Positions 49,101 to 55,968 of a DNA stretch of 64,000 bases are shown here, one piece after another. Below the pieces are notes generated by a model that saw only the letters and a program-made list of their open reading frames with translations, did no database searches and was not told the DNA's origin. A program made the position numbers and the translations under genes. The DNA comes from Methanococcus aeolicus Nankai-3 (GTDB taxonomy: Archaea; AGJL01; Methanococci; Methanococcales; Methanococcaceae): assembly GCF_000017185.1 (NCBI RefSeq), contig NC_009635.1, forward strand, positions 1,056,563-1,120,562, given 5' to 3'. Positions within the stretch are counted from its first letter, which is position 1, and every line of letters begins with the position of its first letter.

Positions 49101-49297
49101 AAATTAGCTGAATCAGTTATATCTGGAGTTATATTATATGTTTTATTAAATTGGGAGATATTTGATAAATTTTCATAGATTGATATATTTGAGTTATTTA
49201 AAGCTGATTCATTTAATGTTGGTAAATTGGCCATTGCAAAATTTGATAACAACAAAACAATTACTAAAAACATTGTAATAATCTTTATAAATTTCAT
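43103..49297 (-). CDS. Giant exported beta-rich surface protein (2064 residues)
   Basis: Signal peptide MKFIKIITMFLVIVLLLSNFAMA, then an Asn/Ser/Thr-rich stretch with very many N-x-S/T sites. Beta-sandwich-like repeats follow, among them a CARDB-like segment near 890-960 (NISNIPYGKYNISIKTNLPNDQN) and an SdrD-like domain near 1290-1360 (GTIYEDLG, NGILDINDSFIENTTT). A right-handed beta-helix-like region near 1450-1780 has short repeats such as GDGIEVQGGCNNFLIEKNIIG. The end is NCRVSDAYNLGIDPPN, with no membrane helix or anchor. Likely an adhesin or surface-layer partner; role unknown. The next gene starts 30 bp downstream. It holds only one GGAGCTCC. Confidence 0.72.
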   Translation of the reverse strand: MKFIKIITMFLVIVLLLSNFAMANLPTLNESALNNSNISIYENLSNISQFNKTYNITPDITDSANLSNMADNLSNTTENLENESNEDTHYLNVLVEGYKVIVKTNGIPYGFANGTTLNFINTSNGTYIVSPVILNIPIEIYAKFDNETSNKTIFLNYTKKYEIKNKTVIIKDIYFPSEKIIIKTNFKPNNAYIITPNNKIINLKIHKEGKNYSLSTKLNKDIILGNYTVVIDKFKKSFVVDYYKINADFNNSCIFGNVSYYVKKPKYVKFIVYPSKKKINISLTNGNFNISLIHLSNMLNISKIEKIEILYGNAKQKMHIPINVKNKKKIKKLVSYDPISKEIVINLEGSNKEIEKTIEKYRKEKKYSILKIEQINNNYEVIEIRIKADKKILNEYNFPMGILNTTANEKKIDNTKIRVEVNNKLDDVWYKFSCKIPKGYGVKKIVRDDGIAIFNNISINRTTGEVIGNIRWYIENNTLYFYDDPVYGYDISLTPPKPNNSIAVELSYDGQSDGGCGQISAIIFPYNEGDNSSTIASYDHAGRTGDNNYANNIDADAGSKIAIRYTVNTRTRQYGNGGDNFETASRYLSEINRTDIALNTVPNGILESLILTDMYAPWNNKNLNITQKVIIRGNNKWFATIYYVKNPTTKNYNDLRFFQGMDWNFDGSYQNDNAYYNGSDDIVYGYDSNAPVDNIQYGGFKSNIPSYAHDVNYYGYMWNDISNNNLNNASSYIGDAGTALSWSKNSLASGDIWVIPIIWGLGYNYSDMINDINIGLNELYDAGVKSIDYPNNGDSFNPNIQKIIYVNSTIALYGLVDAYNLNVSINMSQINGTYSYSNFTLINLSVPHNEEKKISFPINISNIPYGKYNISIKTNLPNDQNSSNDEKSIVVYISSFSITPSYQEKIGNDGDEIYYNITVNNNGGGDKFDINITNSTKGWVTKIYNNSFLIAEDSSGDGNWNYIASGYDSNSNNLPDVYIPNGKLNLTVLKEIPLTTPLGEVDLTKLKFIQISNPLIYDDVSFQTSTPYPPSVKKTFYLHGNSLKTLNTSVPLKSNNYTIIDGNSLSSWYQYPVFADDFVITSKIPILLYVDDPSGTNSHDVVVSIIATDGSSSFTLGSDKETILLNNNINPYIFNISLSSITTIPKDYYLVLRVENQNSQSPINVYHDSAHISNITLNTTTYVKVNNIFTDKTVYYSGDNASIFANITDPIGSYDISGANITVFYPNGTMYLKDSMDLQEVDGIYPSFWKLYNYSFNLPVSGTYNISITGIESNGVIYNSNYSVKVIPKIIKGTIYEDLGVLGEYDKNDSPISNVNVSLVKDTNANGILDINDSFIENTTTNSSGGFNFTVNGDGIYFIVVNSKTVNTTRGLNSGYTINNIWAEETYQTNDSNYSQVIPFFGGRNATKSDDWGNRVYEHYVKINTSKYNSSKNNILFGFSFDVVVNTKDTDDDSSSNRYAQGTLRQFIENANAINGANHMYFIPMVNPNENDGSGKWWSVALNKKLPIIMDNITTIDGTAYFPNMTVRDSNPGQIGTGGTVGVGPDGVPNTGDEPTLPRFDKLELEVNGSGSSYTFKIGNGTINPSNVTIRKIAMINSGDGIEVQGGCNNFLIEKNIIGVRANGSYPPINNNITKEGIVIYDNTLPNIGGIIQRNYIGYCGRYDIGLGKSTTTGNEPLKTLVRWNEVFDAGRDSNYKYPDAIAVYADNITVEENLIHDTYMGSGTNPRSAGKGVEIRYGSENADIIENTIFNTASAGILFDDDSNNGVVKYNIIHDCGKNYTTAGVVVSRYSGSPINITISKNSMYNNSGLGIDLDNINKTAGDGITANDGFIYSSQANYGVDYPIITYAKLNSTKLYIEGHVGNDSGSSAFANTSIEIYLVKNSSGGDNLIGNNISSNGSVLDNHYGEGWIYQGSLTADNNGNFNGTINISGRGVEKGCLITATTTLKGKGTSEFGPDYLLIKRINISAGLSAILEDNHINISITVKSYNDVSNVYVYWVKPNNSNVTNVSGYFNKFNNTNNVYRFKFNDISGGEIKKINIILNISENCRVSDAYNLGIDPPN

Positions 49298-49360
49298 AAT
49301 TATCCCATTATAAACTTTTTTTGTTGTTAATAATAATAATATATTTAAGGGAGTATTTAA

Positions 49361-49430
49361 AATTTATAGAACATTTTTTAGACAGTTTTTTATTTTAAAA
49401 ATGAAAAAATAAAATAAGATAAAATAAAAT
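49361..49430 (-). promoter_or_regulatory. Upstream motif shared with a second surface-protein gene
   Basis: Lies 64-133 bp before the start of the giant surface gene. On the minus strand the core reads AACTGTCTAAAAAATGTTCT followed by ATAAATT. A closely matching block precedes the surface gene at 53341-55179 (55287-55352). The CTATAAA string could be a TATA box, with the preceding bases a shared upstream element. Confidence 0.5.
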
Positions 49431-49458
49431 AAGATAAATAATTAATAAAGATTGAGTG

Positions 49459-50190
49459 TTATTCATTTTCTTTTTTTCTATTGGATCTTAACTCTGTATA
49501 TACCAATATTATTACCAAGATTGCCAATACAGTTAACCAAAACAACACATATCCATAAGTTGGCAATTTTGGCAATGGCAATATTGAAAATTCTGCTTTT
49601 ATAATATGTAAGGTATTTTTTGGAACTCTAAAATTGTTTCCATCAGGTTCTTGATATGTTAAGTGATAAGGTGAGTTAAATTTTATATTTAAATTATCTA
49701 TATCCATGTCACAACCTACTGGCAAAGATACTGTTTTAAATAAAATTCCGTCATCTACAATATCGGCATTATATTCTAATATCACCGTTACATTGGAATA
49801 TTTATCAATGGGCTCCCAAATCTCATAGCATATAGTTGTAAAATCACTACTACTATTTTTTATATAAACATTCATAGGTGTTAATTTACCGTCTCCAATT
49901 TTATAATAACCTTCTAAATGGCTTATATCAATAGATTTAACCTCCTTTGTAAATGGAATCGGTATAATAAAAAGTTTTTTAGGTCCTCGCTCCTGCAATC
50001 TCAACTCTCCAATACCTGGAACTAATGGATATGATGCAAGGTTTTTTATTGCAAATATATTTTTAACCGTAGTTTGCCCATTATCTATTTTTATGTCCAT
50101 AGAATAATTAGTTATTTTTTCAACATCTGCATAACTACAAGATAGGGTAGATAGCAATAATAGTGAAAATATTAGGCCTATTTTTTTCAT
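49459..50190 (-). CDS. Exported protein with C-terminal membrane helix
   Basis: 243 residues: signal peptide MKKIGLIFSLLLLSTLSCSYA, a beta-sandwich ectodomain (about 22-210) with FTKEVKSIDIS, YNADIVDDGILFKTVSLPVGCD and NLNIKFNSPYHLTY, then a membrane helix (about 213-235, YVLFWLTVLAILVIILVY) and a short basic tail RSNRKKENE. The function is unknown; the fold suggests a cell-surface protein. Start at ATG 50190 with GAGGGAAAGT; the in-frame TTG at 50202 is less likely. Same strand as the other surface genes, between the two paralogs and the giant gene. Confidence 0.78.
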   Translation of the reverse strand: MKKIGLIFSLLLLSTLSCSYADVEKITNYSMDIKIDNGQTTVKNIFAIKNLASYPLVPGIGELRLQERGPKKLFIIPIPFTKEVKSIDISHLEGYYKIGDGKLTPMNVYIKNSSSDFTTICYEIWEPIDKYSNVTVILEYNADIVDDGILFKTVSLPVGCDMDIDNLNIKFNSPYHLTYQEPDGNNFRVPKNTLHIIKAEFSILPLPKLPTYGYVLFWLTVLAILVIILVYTELRSNRKKENE

Positions 50191-50271
50191 ACTTTCCCTC
50201 AAATTCCCCTGATTTATTTTTAATTTTATTTATAAATTTTTATATTAAGGCATATTTAAACTTTTTTCTAA

Positions 50272-50817
50272 AAAAAAAGAAATAAAGAATTTATTATTTA
50301 TTTAGTTATTTTTTCTTCTTCTTATTATACAACCTACACCAACTAAACCACTCAATAGCATCAATAATGGTTCGTAGTTATCTGCTATTGCACCACTAAC
50401 AAGTGTTATCTTTGGTGAGGTTGTAGGAAGTAATGAATGCGTAGGGTCGATACCTACAATGAATGCATCTGATGGATTGAATACACCAGTTCCATTTATT
50501 GTATAGTGTATAACTACTGTTTTACTGTTAGTTATTTCTGATGTATCGTTATAACTACCATCCCCATCTGCTCCTCCATTGAGAGGATTCAATGCCCAAT
50601 ATACACTCATATTATATCTTGGGTCAGATACCGAATGATTTCCAGTGTTATTTAACATGTCCGTTCTATTTACAGATATACTACCAACAATTGAGAAGTT
50701 CTGAGGTATTAAATCGTAGGCATAAACGAAAGGTGATGTTTCGCTTCCAATATTTTCCACTACGATATACATGTCATAGGTTCCATCTGCATTTGGTATG
50801 ATATGTTTTGTTACCTT
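50272..50817 (-). repeat. Near-identical 546-bp tract, copy 1
   Basis: Corresponds to 53311-53856. It spans the 3' intergenic bases and the last about 170 codons of the 980-residue gene. I see only about two mismatches across the block, while the genes diverge sharply outside it. Confidence 0.88.
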
Positions 50818-53244
50818 TATCATGTAGGAACCTACAACCAAAATTTTTTCTATTACTATATATTTATTTCCCATTCCTCCGGTTTCTCTTGTTATGGAAT
50901 AATCGTCATTGGTTATTTTAAATGAGCAATTTGCCCAAACTATTGGCACGCCATCAAATGTAAAGTTATATGCCAGAGTATTCCAAGATTCAGAGGGTTC
51001 TAATTCAATGTTTGGTGTTAGGGAATGATTGCTATCATTATCATATCCATTATCTCTTGTAATCCAAATACTCTTATCGAATGGGTCCCAACATTGATGA
51101 TATGCCGATTTATTAACTGCCCAGATATTCAAACTTGTTAAATTAAAATTGTAGGATTTTGCCTTATTTTTGAAAGTTGCAGTTTCATTCCAATGATATT
51201 CATCATCAGAACCATGAATTGTAGAAATTGACCCTATACCTGAGGCATAAACTCCTTTTATTGATGAATTTGTGGATATACCATTGTAATTAAATTCTAC
51301 CACTGCAAATCCATATCTTTTTAATGCACCATCCCTTTTAGATATATTTCCGTTGTAAATACCATGAATTGTAAAGTTTATCTCGGCTTTTTGAGAATTA
51401 TTTAATGATATATTATACCATTTTAGGGCATTTGAAAAACTATTAAAGTATTCTCCATCAAAGGTATATGCATTTCCTCTATTGTATGACATATTTGTTA
51501 TATTTAGCATACTCCAATTTTCATCACCATAAAATCCATCATTTGAAGGAATTACCCTTAAATCATCTACATAGTAAGGATGACCTCCCCTTATTACAAT
51601 TCTATCAAATGACTTATAAGTATTATCATTTGCGGAAACTTCTTTTTGATAATCCATGCTTTCATTGTATATTTTTAAGGTTATTGTTCCATTGGAGTAT
51701 ATATATAACTTAAATTTATACCATTCATTTTCGGGCGGATTCCAAGATATTTTATTAGATATACTATTAGCACCACCATTTGTTCTTTTATCTATCCATA
51801 TTTCATTACTACTATGAGATACTGCAATAGTATACCCATTAAAGTTTTCATCCTCTAAACCAACCCTATCTATTGGACCTGCCCAACTACTTGCATAAGG
51901 TCTATAAATCCAACCTTGAAGGGATATAGTCCTATTGTACTGTTTTGGTAATATGTAATATCCTCCACTCGGGTCATTATAGTTAGAATCACTCGTATTG
52001 TCGTTTCCCTTCCAAAGTGAATGATTTTTAGAGTGGGAGAAATTTGAAGACCAGTTTATAATTCCCGTCCCATATTGGTGCCAATTACTCCAATTGTTAA
52101 AATCCTCATAAAATGAATTATTACTCAGATATTTTGTGAAATTAACATATACAGTATTATTACCAATTACATCTTTATTTGGGATAATATCGACTTTAAC
52201 ATTCCAATAGGTTTGATTGTAATGTGCAGGTATCTTTGTTGTGGAATAGGTTTCATTTATTGTTATAGGCAGAGTTTTTGAGGGGTTTATATCAAAGGCA
52301 CAATCCACATAACTATTATTTGGGAGCTCCGATATGTGTATATAATCAGTTCCTTTTCCATTAATTCCTGTATATGATGGGGCATTATTGGTAATATAAA
52401 CGCCTTTTGGAGTGCCGTTATAAACTACTCTTAGTGGTGTAATATTGTCTGAAATATTTACTACAACCCAAACATCATGCAATGTGTCATCAATATATGG
52501 GGCTGTATTTTCAATAATAAAATGACCCACTAAACCTCCTGAGGAGTAATTTAATTCTCCATTTCCATCTGCAACCGCTACTGAGTTAAATTTTTCCACA
52601 TACTTAATTTTTAAGGGACTACTTAAATTTACAACCTCTAAATCATCAACATAATATTGATAACCCCCATGAATAACTACCCTATCAAATGAATTATAAG
52701 TATTATCATTTGTGGAAACTGTTGCCCCTAAGGTTCCATTATTATAGTATGTTGAAAGTGTTATTGTTCCATTGGAGTATATATACAACTTAAATTTATA
52801 CCATTCATCTTCTGGTGGATTCCAAGATATTTTATTAGATATGGTAGCAGCACCCCCATTTGTTCTTTTATCTGTCCATATTTTATTACTGCCATGGGAC
52901 ACTGCAATGGTGTATCCATTAAAATTTTCATCCTCTAAACCAAGCCTATCTATTGAACCACTACTATAATTACTCGGTCTATAAATCCACCCACTAATAA
53001 CAACATCCCTTCCAACCACTTCTGATAAATTTTTATAACCGCCATTTGGGTCGTTATTATTATCTTTTTTCAACGAGTAATTTCCAGAATAATGTTGTTC
53101 ATTTGATTGATATACTGTTCCAGAGCCATAATTGGCCCACCCACTCCAATTTTCAAAATTATCATAAAATATCATATTTGATGCTGAAATAGTATTAACA
53201 CATGCTATTAATAACATTAACAGTATAACATATTTAAATTCCAT
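50302..53244 (-). CDS. Surface protein with two inserted LamG-like modules
   Basis: 980 residues. Signal peptide (about 1-21), a first jelly-roll-like module at about 26-205, a beta-domain also found in the 612-residue paralog, and a second copy of the module at about 378-565. The modules share GLEDENFNGYTIAVSH, DKRTNGGA and NKISWNPP at equal spacing (101 and 461). The second copy is inserted right after KYLSNN, where the paralog continues directly. The C-terminal half ends GLVGVGCIIRRRKNN, a hydrophobic helix plus basic tail. Each module may bind a surface glycan; this is inferred from the fold only. Start ATG after GGGGCAATATT. Confidence 0.75.
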   Translation of the reverse strand: MEFKYVILLMLLIACVNTISASNMIFYDNFENWSGWANYGSGTVYQSNEQHYSGNYSLKKDNNNDPNGGYKNLSEVVGRDVVISGWIYRPSNYSSGSIDRLGLEDENFNGYTIAVSHGSNKIWTDKRTNGGAATISNKISWNPPEDEWYKFKLYIYSNGTITLSTYYNNGTLGATVSTNDNTYNSFDRVVIHGGYQYYVDDLEVVNLSSPLKIKYVEKFNSVAVADGNGELNYSSGGLVGHFIIENTAPYIDDTLHDVWVVVNISDNITPLRVVYNGTPKGVYITNNAPSYTGINGKGTDYIHISELPNNSYVDCAFDINPSKTLPITINETYSTTKIPAHYNQTYWNVKVDIIPNKDVIGNNTVYVNFTKYLSNNSFYEDFNNWSNWHQYGTGIINWSSNFSHSKNHSLWKGNDNTSDSNYNDPSGGYYILPKQYNRTISLQGWIYRPYASSWAGPIDRVGLEDENFNGYTIAVSHSSNEIWIDKRTNGGANSISNKISWNPPENEWYKFKLYIYSNGTITLKIYNESMDYQKEVSANDNTYKSFDRIVIRGGHPYYVDDLRVIPSNDGFYGDENWSMLNITNMSYNRGNAYTFDGEYFNSFSNALKWYNISLNNSQKAEINFTIHGIYNGNISKRDGALKRYGFAVVEFNYNGISTNSSIKGVYASGIGSISTIHGSDDEYHWNETATFKNKAKSYNFNLTSLNIWAVNKSAYHQCWDPFDKSIWITRDNGYDNDSNHSLTPNIELEPSESWNTLAYNFTFDGVPIVWANCSFKITNDDYSITRETGGMGNKYIVIEKILVVGSYMIKVTKHIIPNADGTYDMYIVVENIGSETSPFVYAYDLIPQNFSIVGSISVNRTDMLNNTGNHSVSDPRYNMSVYWALNPLNGGADGDGSYNDTSEITNSKTVVIHYTINGTGVFNPSDAFIVGIDPTHSLLPTTSPKITLVSGAIADNYEPLLMLLSGLVGVGCIIRRRKNN

Positions 53245-53310
53245 AATATTGCCCCAATAATATTAATTATCATAGCCCAAATATCGTTAAATTATTATTA
53301 AAAATAATTA

Positions 53311-53856
53311 AAAAAAAGAAATAAAGAATTTATTATTTATTTAGTTATTTTTTCTTCTTCTTATTATACAACCTACACCAACTAAACCACTCAATAGCAT
53401 CAATAATGGTTCGTAGTTATCTGCTATTGCACCACTAACAAGTGTTATCTTTGGTGAGGTTGTAGGAAGTAATGAATGCGTAGGGTCGATACCTACAATG
53501 AATGCATCTGATGGATTGAATACACCAGTTCCATTTATTGTATAGTGTATAACTACTGTTTTACTGTTAGTTATTTCTGATGTATCGTTATAACTACCAT
53601 CCCCATCTGCTCCTCCATTGAGAGGATTCAATGCCCAATATATACTCATATTATATCTTGGGTCAGATACCGAATGATTTCCAGTGTTATTTAACATGTC
53701 CGTTCTATTTACAGATATACTACCAACAATTGAGAAGTTCTGAGGTATTAAATCGTAGGCATAAACGAAAGGTGATGTTTCGCTTCCAATATTTTCCACT
53801 ACGATATACATGTCATAGGTTCCATCTGCATTTGGTATTATATGTTTTGTTACCTT
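53311..53856 (-). repeat. Near-identical 546-bp tract, copy 2
   Basis: Partner of 50272-50817, 3039 bp away in the same orientation. It covers the C-terminal coding part of the 612-residue surface gene plus its 3' flank. The sharp edges suggest gene conversion or a recent partial duplication. Confidence 0.88.
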
Positions 53857-55179
53857 GATTAAATAACTTCCAACGATTTGTATTTTTTCTGTAATGATAT
53901 ATGCACTACCATATTTTGTGCTATATTCATTTACTGACCTATTTAGTAAGGTTATATTATTATCCACTACCTTAAATGTGCAGTTTGCCCAAACTACTGG
54001 GACACTACTAAATGTAAAGTTAAATTTAGAGGTATTCCAATGAGCTCCTGGTGCAAGTGTTGTAGGTAATGGACTACCATAGGTATAATTTGAACCACTT
54101 ATTAATAAACTTGAATCGAATGGGTCTAATGTTGTTGGATTACTTCCATCTACGGCCCAAATATTAACATTTGTTAGATTGAATGAATATGATTTTGCTT
54201 TATTTTTGAAGGTTGCATTTTCATACCATAAAACATAATTTCCACTTGCATCTTGTTCAGGACCTTGCTTATTTGCACTAATTTGTCCATAACCTGATGC
54301 AAATATTCCAGGAATTACAGAGGTTGCATTGTAATGTGTATTATTATAATTGAAGTAAATTACTGCAAATCCATAAGGTATTTCTAATGCATTTCTACCT
54401 GTATATGAACTATCTGCATTTACTGTGAAGTTTAACTGTTGTATAGAATTATCAGATAATAATACATCGGTCCAATTTAAAGCATCATTGTTATTTGATA
54501 CATAAGGCCCATTCCAAACTACTGTTGAACCTGTGCTACTTGCATTATTTGATATATCTAATTGTGTCCAAGTGCTATTTCCATAGTTATTAGGGTCATT
54601 ACTCAAATATTTAACTACTTCTACACTTACATTTGAATTTGTTACTGAATCATTTCTTTTTACTGTCATATATACTGTCCAATTTACTACTGTATTGGCG
54701 GGAACTTTTGTTGTTGAATAGGTTTCATCTACAATAATAGGAGCTCCTGCATTGGGTACATTGGATACATTGTAGCTAAATGTATATATAATCCAGCTGT
54801 TAGGTCCAAGAGTACTTATATGTATATATTTATCACCTCCTGAAAGACCAGTTTTTGCATCAGGAGAATCTGCTATATTATTTCCAAGAACCGTTCCAGA
54901 TTTGTTATAATATTCTAAACCTGTTATGTTGTTTGTCATATTTACTGTAATCCATACATCATTTAATGTATCATTTACATCAGTTGCAGTGTTGTTTATA
55001 ATTACATATGCAGTGATATTATTAACAGTTGGATTTACTCCAGTTGATGTGGCAGTTCCAGTTATATTATATTTCTCTTCATAAGTTACCTTTAATGGTC
55101 CGTTCGTGCCGTAGGCAGATACCATAGATATTGCCCCGACAATGCACAACAGACTTATTAATGCAATATATTTTTTCAT
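53341..55179 (-). CDS. Surface protein with C-terminal anchor (612 residues)
   Basis: Signal peptide MKKYIALISLLCIVGAISMVSA, then beta-sandwich domains rich in Asn and Thr with many N-x-S/T sites. It aligns with the 980-residue neighbour along its whole length, apart from that protein's two extra modules. The C-terminus has DNYEPLLMLLSGLVGVGCIIRRRKNN: Glu-Pro, a hydrophobic helix and an Arg cluster, like the PEP-CTERM type sorting tails handled by exosortases and archaeosortases; no such enzyme is in the window. Start ATG after TTTGGGTGAACTATA. It has a promoter-proximal block shared with the giant gene. Confidence 0.75.
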   Translation of the reverse strand: MKKYIALISLLCIVGAISMVSAYGTNGPLKVTYEEKYNITGTATSTGVNPTVNNITAYVIINNTATDVNDTLNDVWITVNMTNNITGLEYYNKSGTVLGNNIADSPDAKTGLSGGDKYIHISTLGPNSWIIYTFSYNVSNVPNAGAPIIVDETYSTTKVPANTVVNWTVYMTVKRNDSVTNSNVSVEVVKYLSNDPNNYGNSTWTQLDISNNASSTGSTVVWNGPYVSNNNDALNWTDVLLSDNSIQQLNFTVNADSSYTGRNALEIPYGFAVIYFNYNNTHYNATSVIPGIFASGYGQISANKQGPEQDASGNYVLWYENATFKNKAKSYSFNLTNVNIWAVDGSNPTTLDPFDSSLLISGSNYTYGSPLPTTLAPGAHWNTSKFNFTFSSVPVVWANCTFKVVDNNITLLNRSVNEYSTKYGSAYIITEKIQIVGSYLIKVTKHIIPNADGTYDMYIVVENIGSETSPFVYAYDLIPQNFSIVGSISVNRTDMLNNTGNHSVSDPRYNMSIYWALNPLNGGADGDGSYNDTSEITNSKTVVIHYTINGTGVFNPSDAFIVGIDPTHSLLPTTSPKITLVSGAIADNYEPLLMLLSGLVGVGCIIRRRKNN

Positions 55180-55286
55180 TATAGTTCACCCAAATATATA
55201 GTTGTGATAGGCATATAAAATAAGATATAAAATTAATTAGTAGATAGTATATTATTATTTAATTTAACATATTATCTCATATATAT

Positions 55287-55352
55287 ACTTTATAGGACAT
55301 TTTTAGACAGTTTTATTTCAAAAATGAAAAAAATAAAATAAGATAAAATAAA
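55287..55352 (-). promoter_or_regulatory. Upstream motif shared with the giant surface-protein gene
   Basis: Lies 108-173 bp before the start of the 612-residue surface gene. The minus-strand core AAACTGTCTAAAAATGTCCT and the following ATAAAGT match the block at 49361-49430. The match includes the A/T-rich run upstream (TTTTATCTTATTTTATTTTT). Confidence 0.5.
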
Positions 55353-55390
55353 AAAACTAATAATATCTTGTAATATATTTATATTTATAT

Positions 55391-55862
55391 TTATATTAAA
55401 ATTGAACCTATTATACAACACAAAAGCATAAAATTCATGATATACATTATATTTTTTGATGATTTTTTAGCACCACTTTTTGAAGGAGCTCCAACAATTT
55501 AACGATTGAACATATATATAATATATCATACAGAATTATCCCCACTAAATAAATCTCTCTAAATATGTCCATAATATAGGACAATAAAATTAGAATAACT
55601 GCAACTATTAAAAAAATCCCTGCAATATATAAGGATTTATCGCCATATTTTATTGGAAGAGAAATAACCTCTTCTTTTAAACCCCCTCCTCAAAATTCTT
55701 TATTGTCCCCCTCTAATCCCGTGTTGTAAACATTGCACATAAAACTAAAATCAAAGTAATGCCAACATTATTAACGGATGCACCACCAAATAGAAATACT
55801 GGGCCCGTAAGATAAGCCACTATTAAATTTCCAATTATTTTATTTTTTTGTATTTTTTAGCG
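55391..55862 (-). pseudogene. Decayed, 5'-truncated UbiA-family prenyltransferase gene
   Basis: Read on the minus strand, AKKYKK, then after a one-base frameshift NLIVAYLTGPVFLFGGAS, matches NLIVAYLTGSIFIFGGAS of the intact gene at 13589-14428. Further on come LCAMFTTRD followed by an in-frame TAG, then after a scrambled stretch EEVISLPIKYGDKS (intact: EGVISLPIKYGKNS), and the end MNFMLLCCIIGSILI before TAA. The second aspartate-rich motif is destroyed, so it cannot be active. The first ~130 codons are missing; the break lies exactly where the microsatellite beside the cas genes begins. It still has a GGAGCTCC. Confidence 0.85.
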
Positions 55863-55864
55863 TG

Positions 55865-55917
55865 TATAGATATAGATATAGATATAGATATAGATATAGA
55901 TATAGATATAGATATAG
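55865..55917 (+). repeat. TATAGA hexanucleotide microsatellite
   Basis: About nine tandem copies of TATAGA. It sits at the junction between the pseudogene and the cas locus. The plus-strand frame MYRYRYRYR is only a translation of the repeat and not a gene. Confidence 0.93.
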
Positions 55918-55937
55918 TGCATTAATAATTGCCATTA

Positions 55938-55966
55938 GTTTCCATCCATTAAACAAGGATGGAAAC
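55938..55966. repeat. Single CRISPR-repeat-like palindrome next to cas6
   Basis: 29 bp: GTTTCCATCC, a 9-base centre, then GGATGGAAAC, with perfect 10-bp arms. Its GTTTCC...GGAAAC form and length fit CRISPR repeats of type I-B systems, and it sits two bases after the cas6 stop codon. No second copy or spacer is visible in the window, so it may be a lone remnant, or a transcription terminator or 3' end hairpin of the cas operon. Confidence 0.5.
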
Positions 55967-55968
55967 TT

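Noticed and set aside
55180-55390. A small gene upstream of the 612-residue surface gene
   Set aside because: Only A/T-rich leader with the shared upstream block; no open frame with a ribosome binding site.
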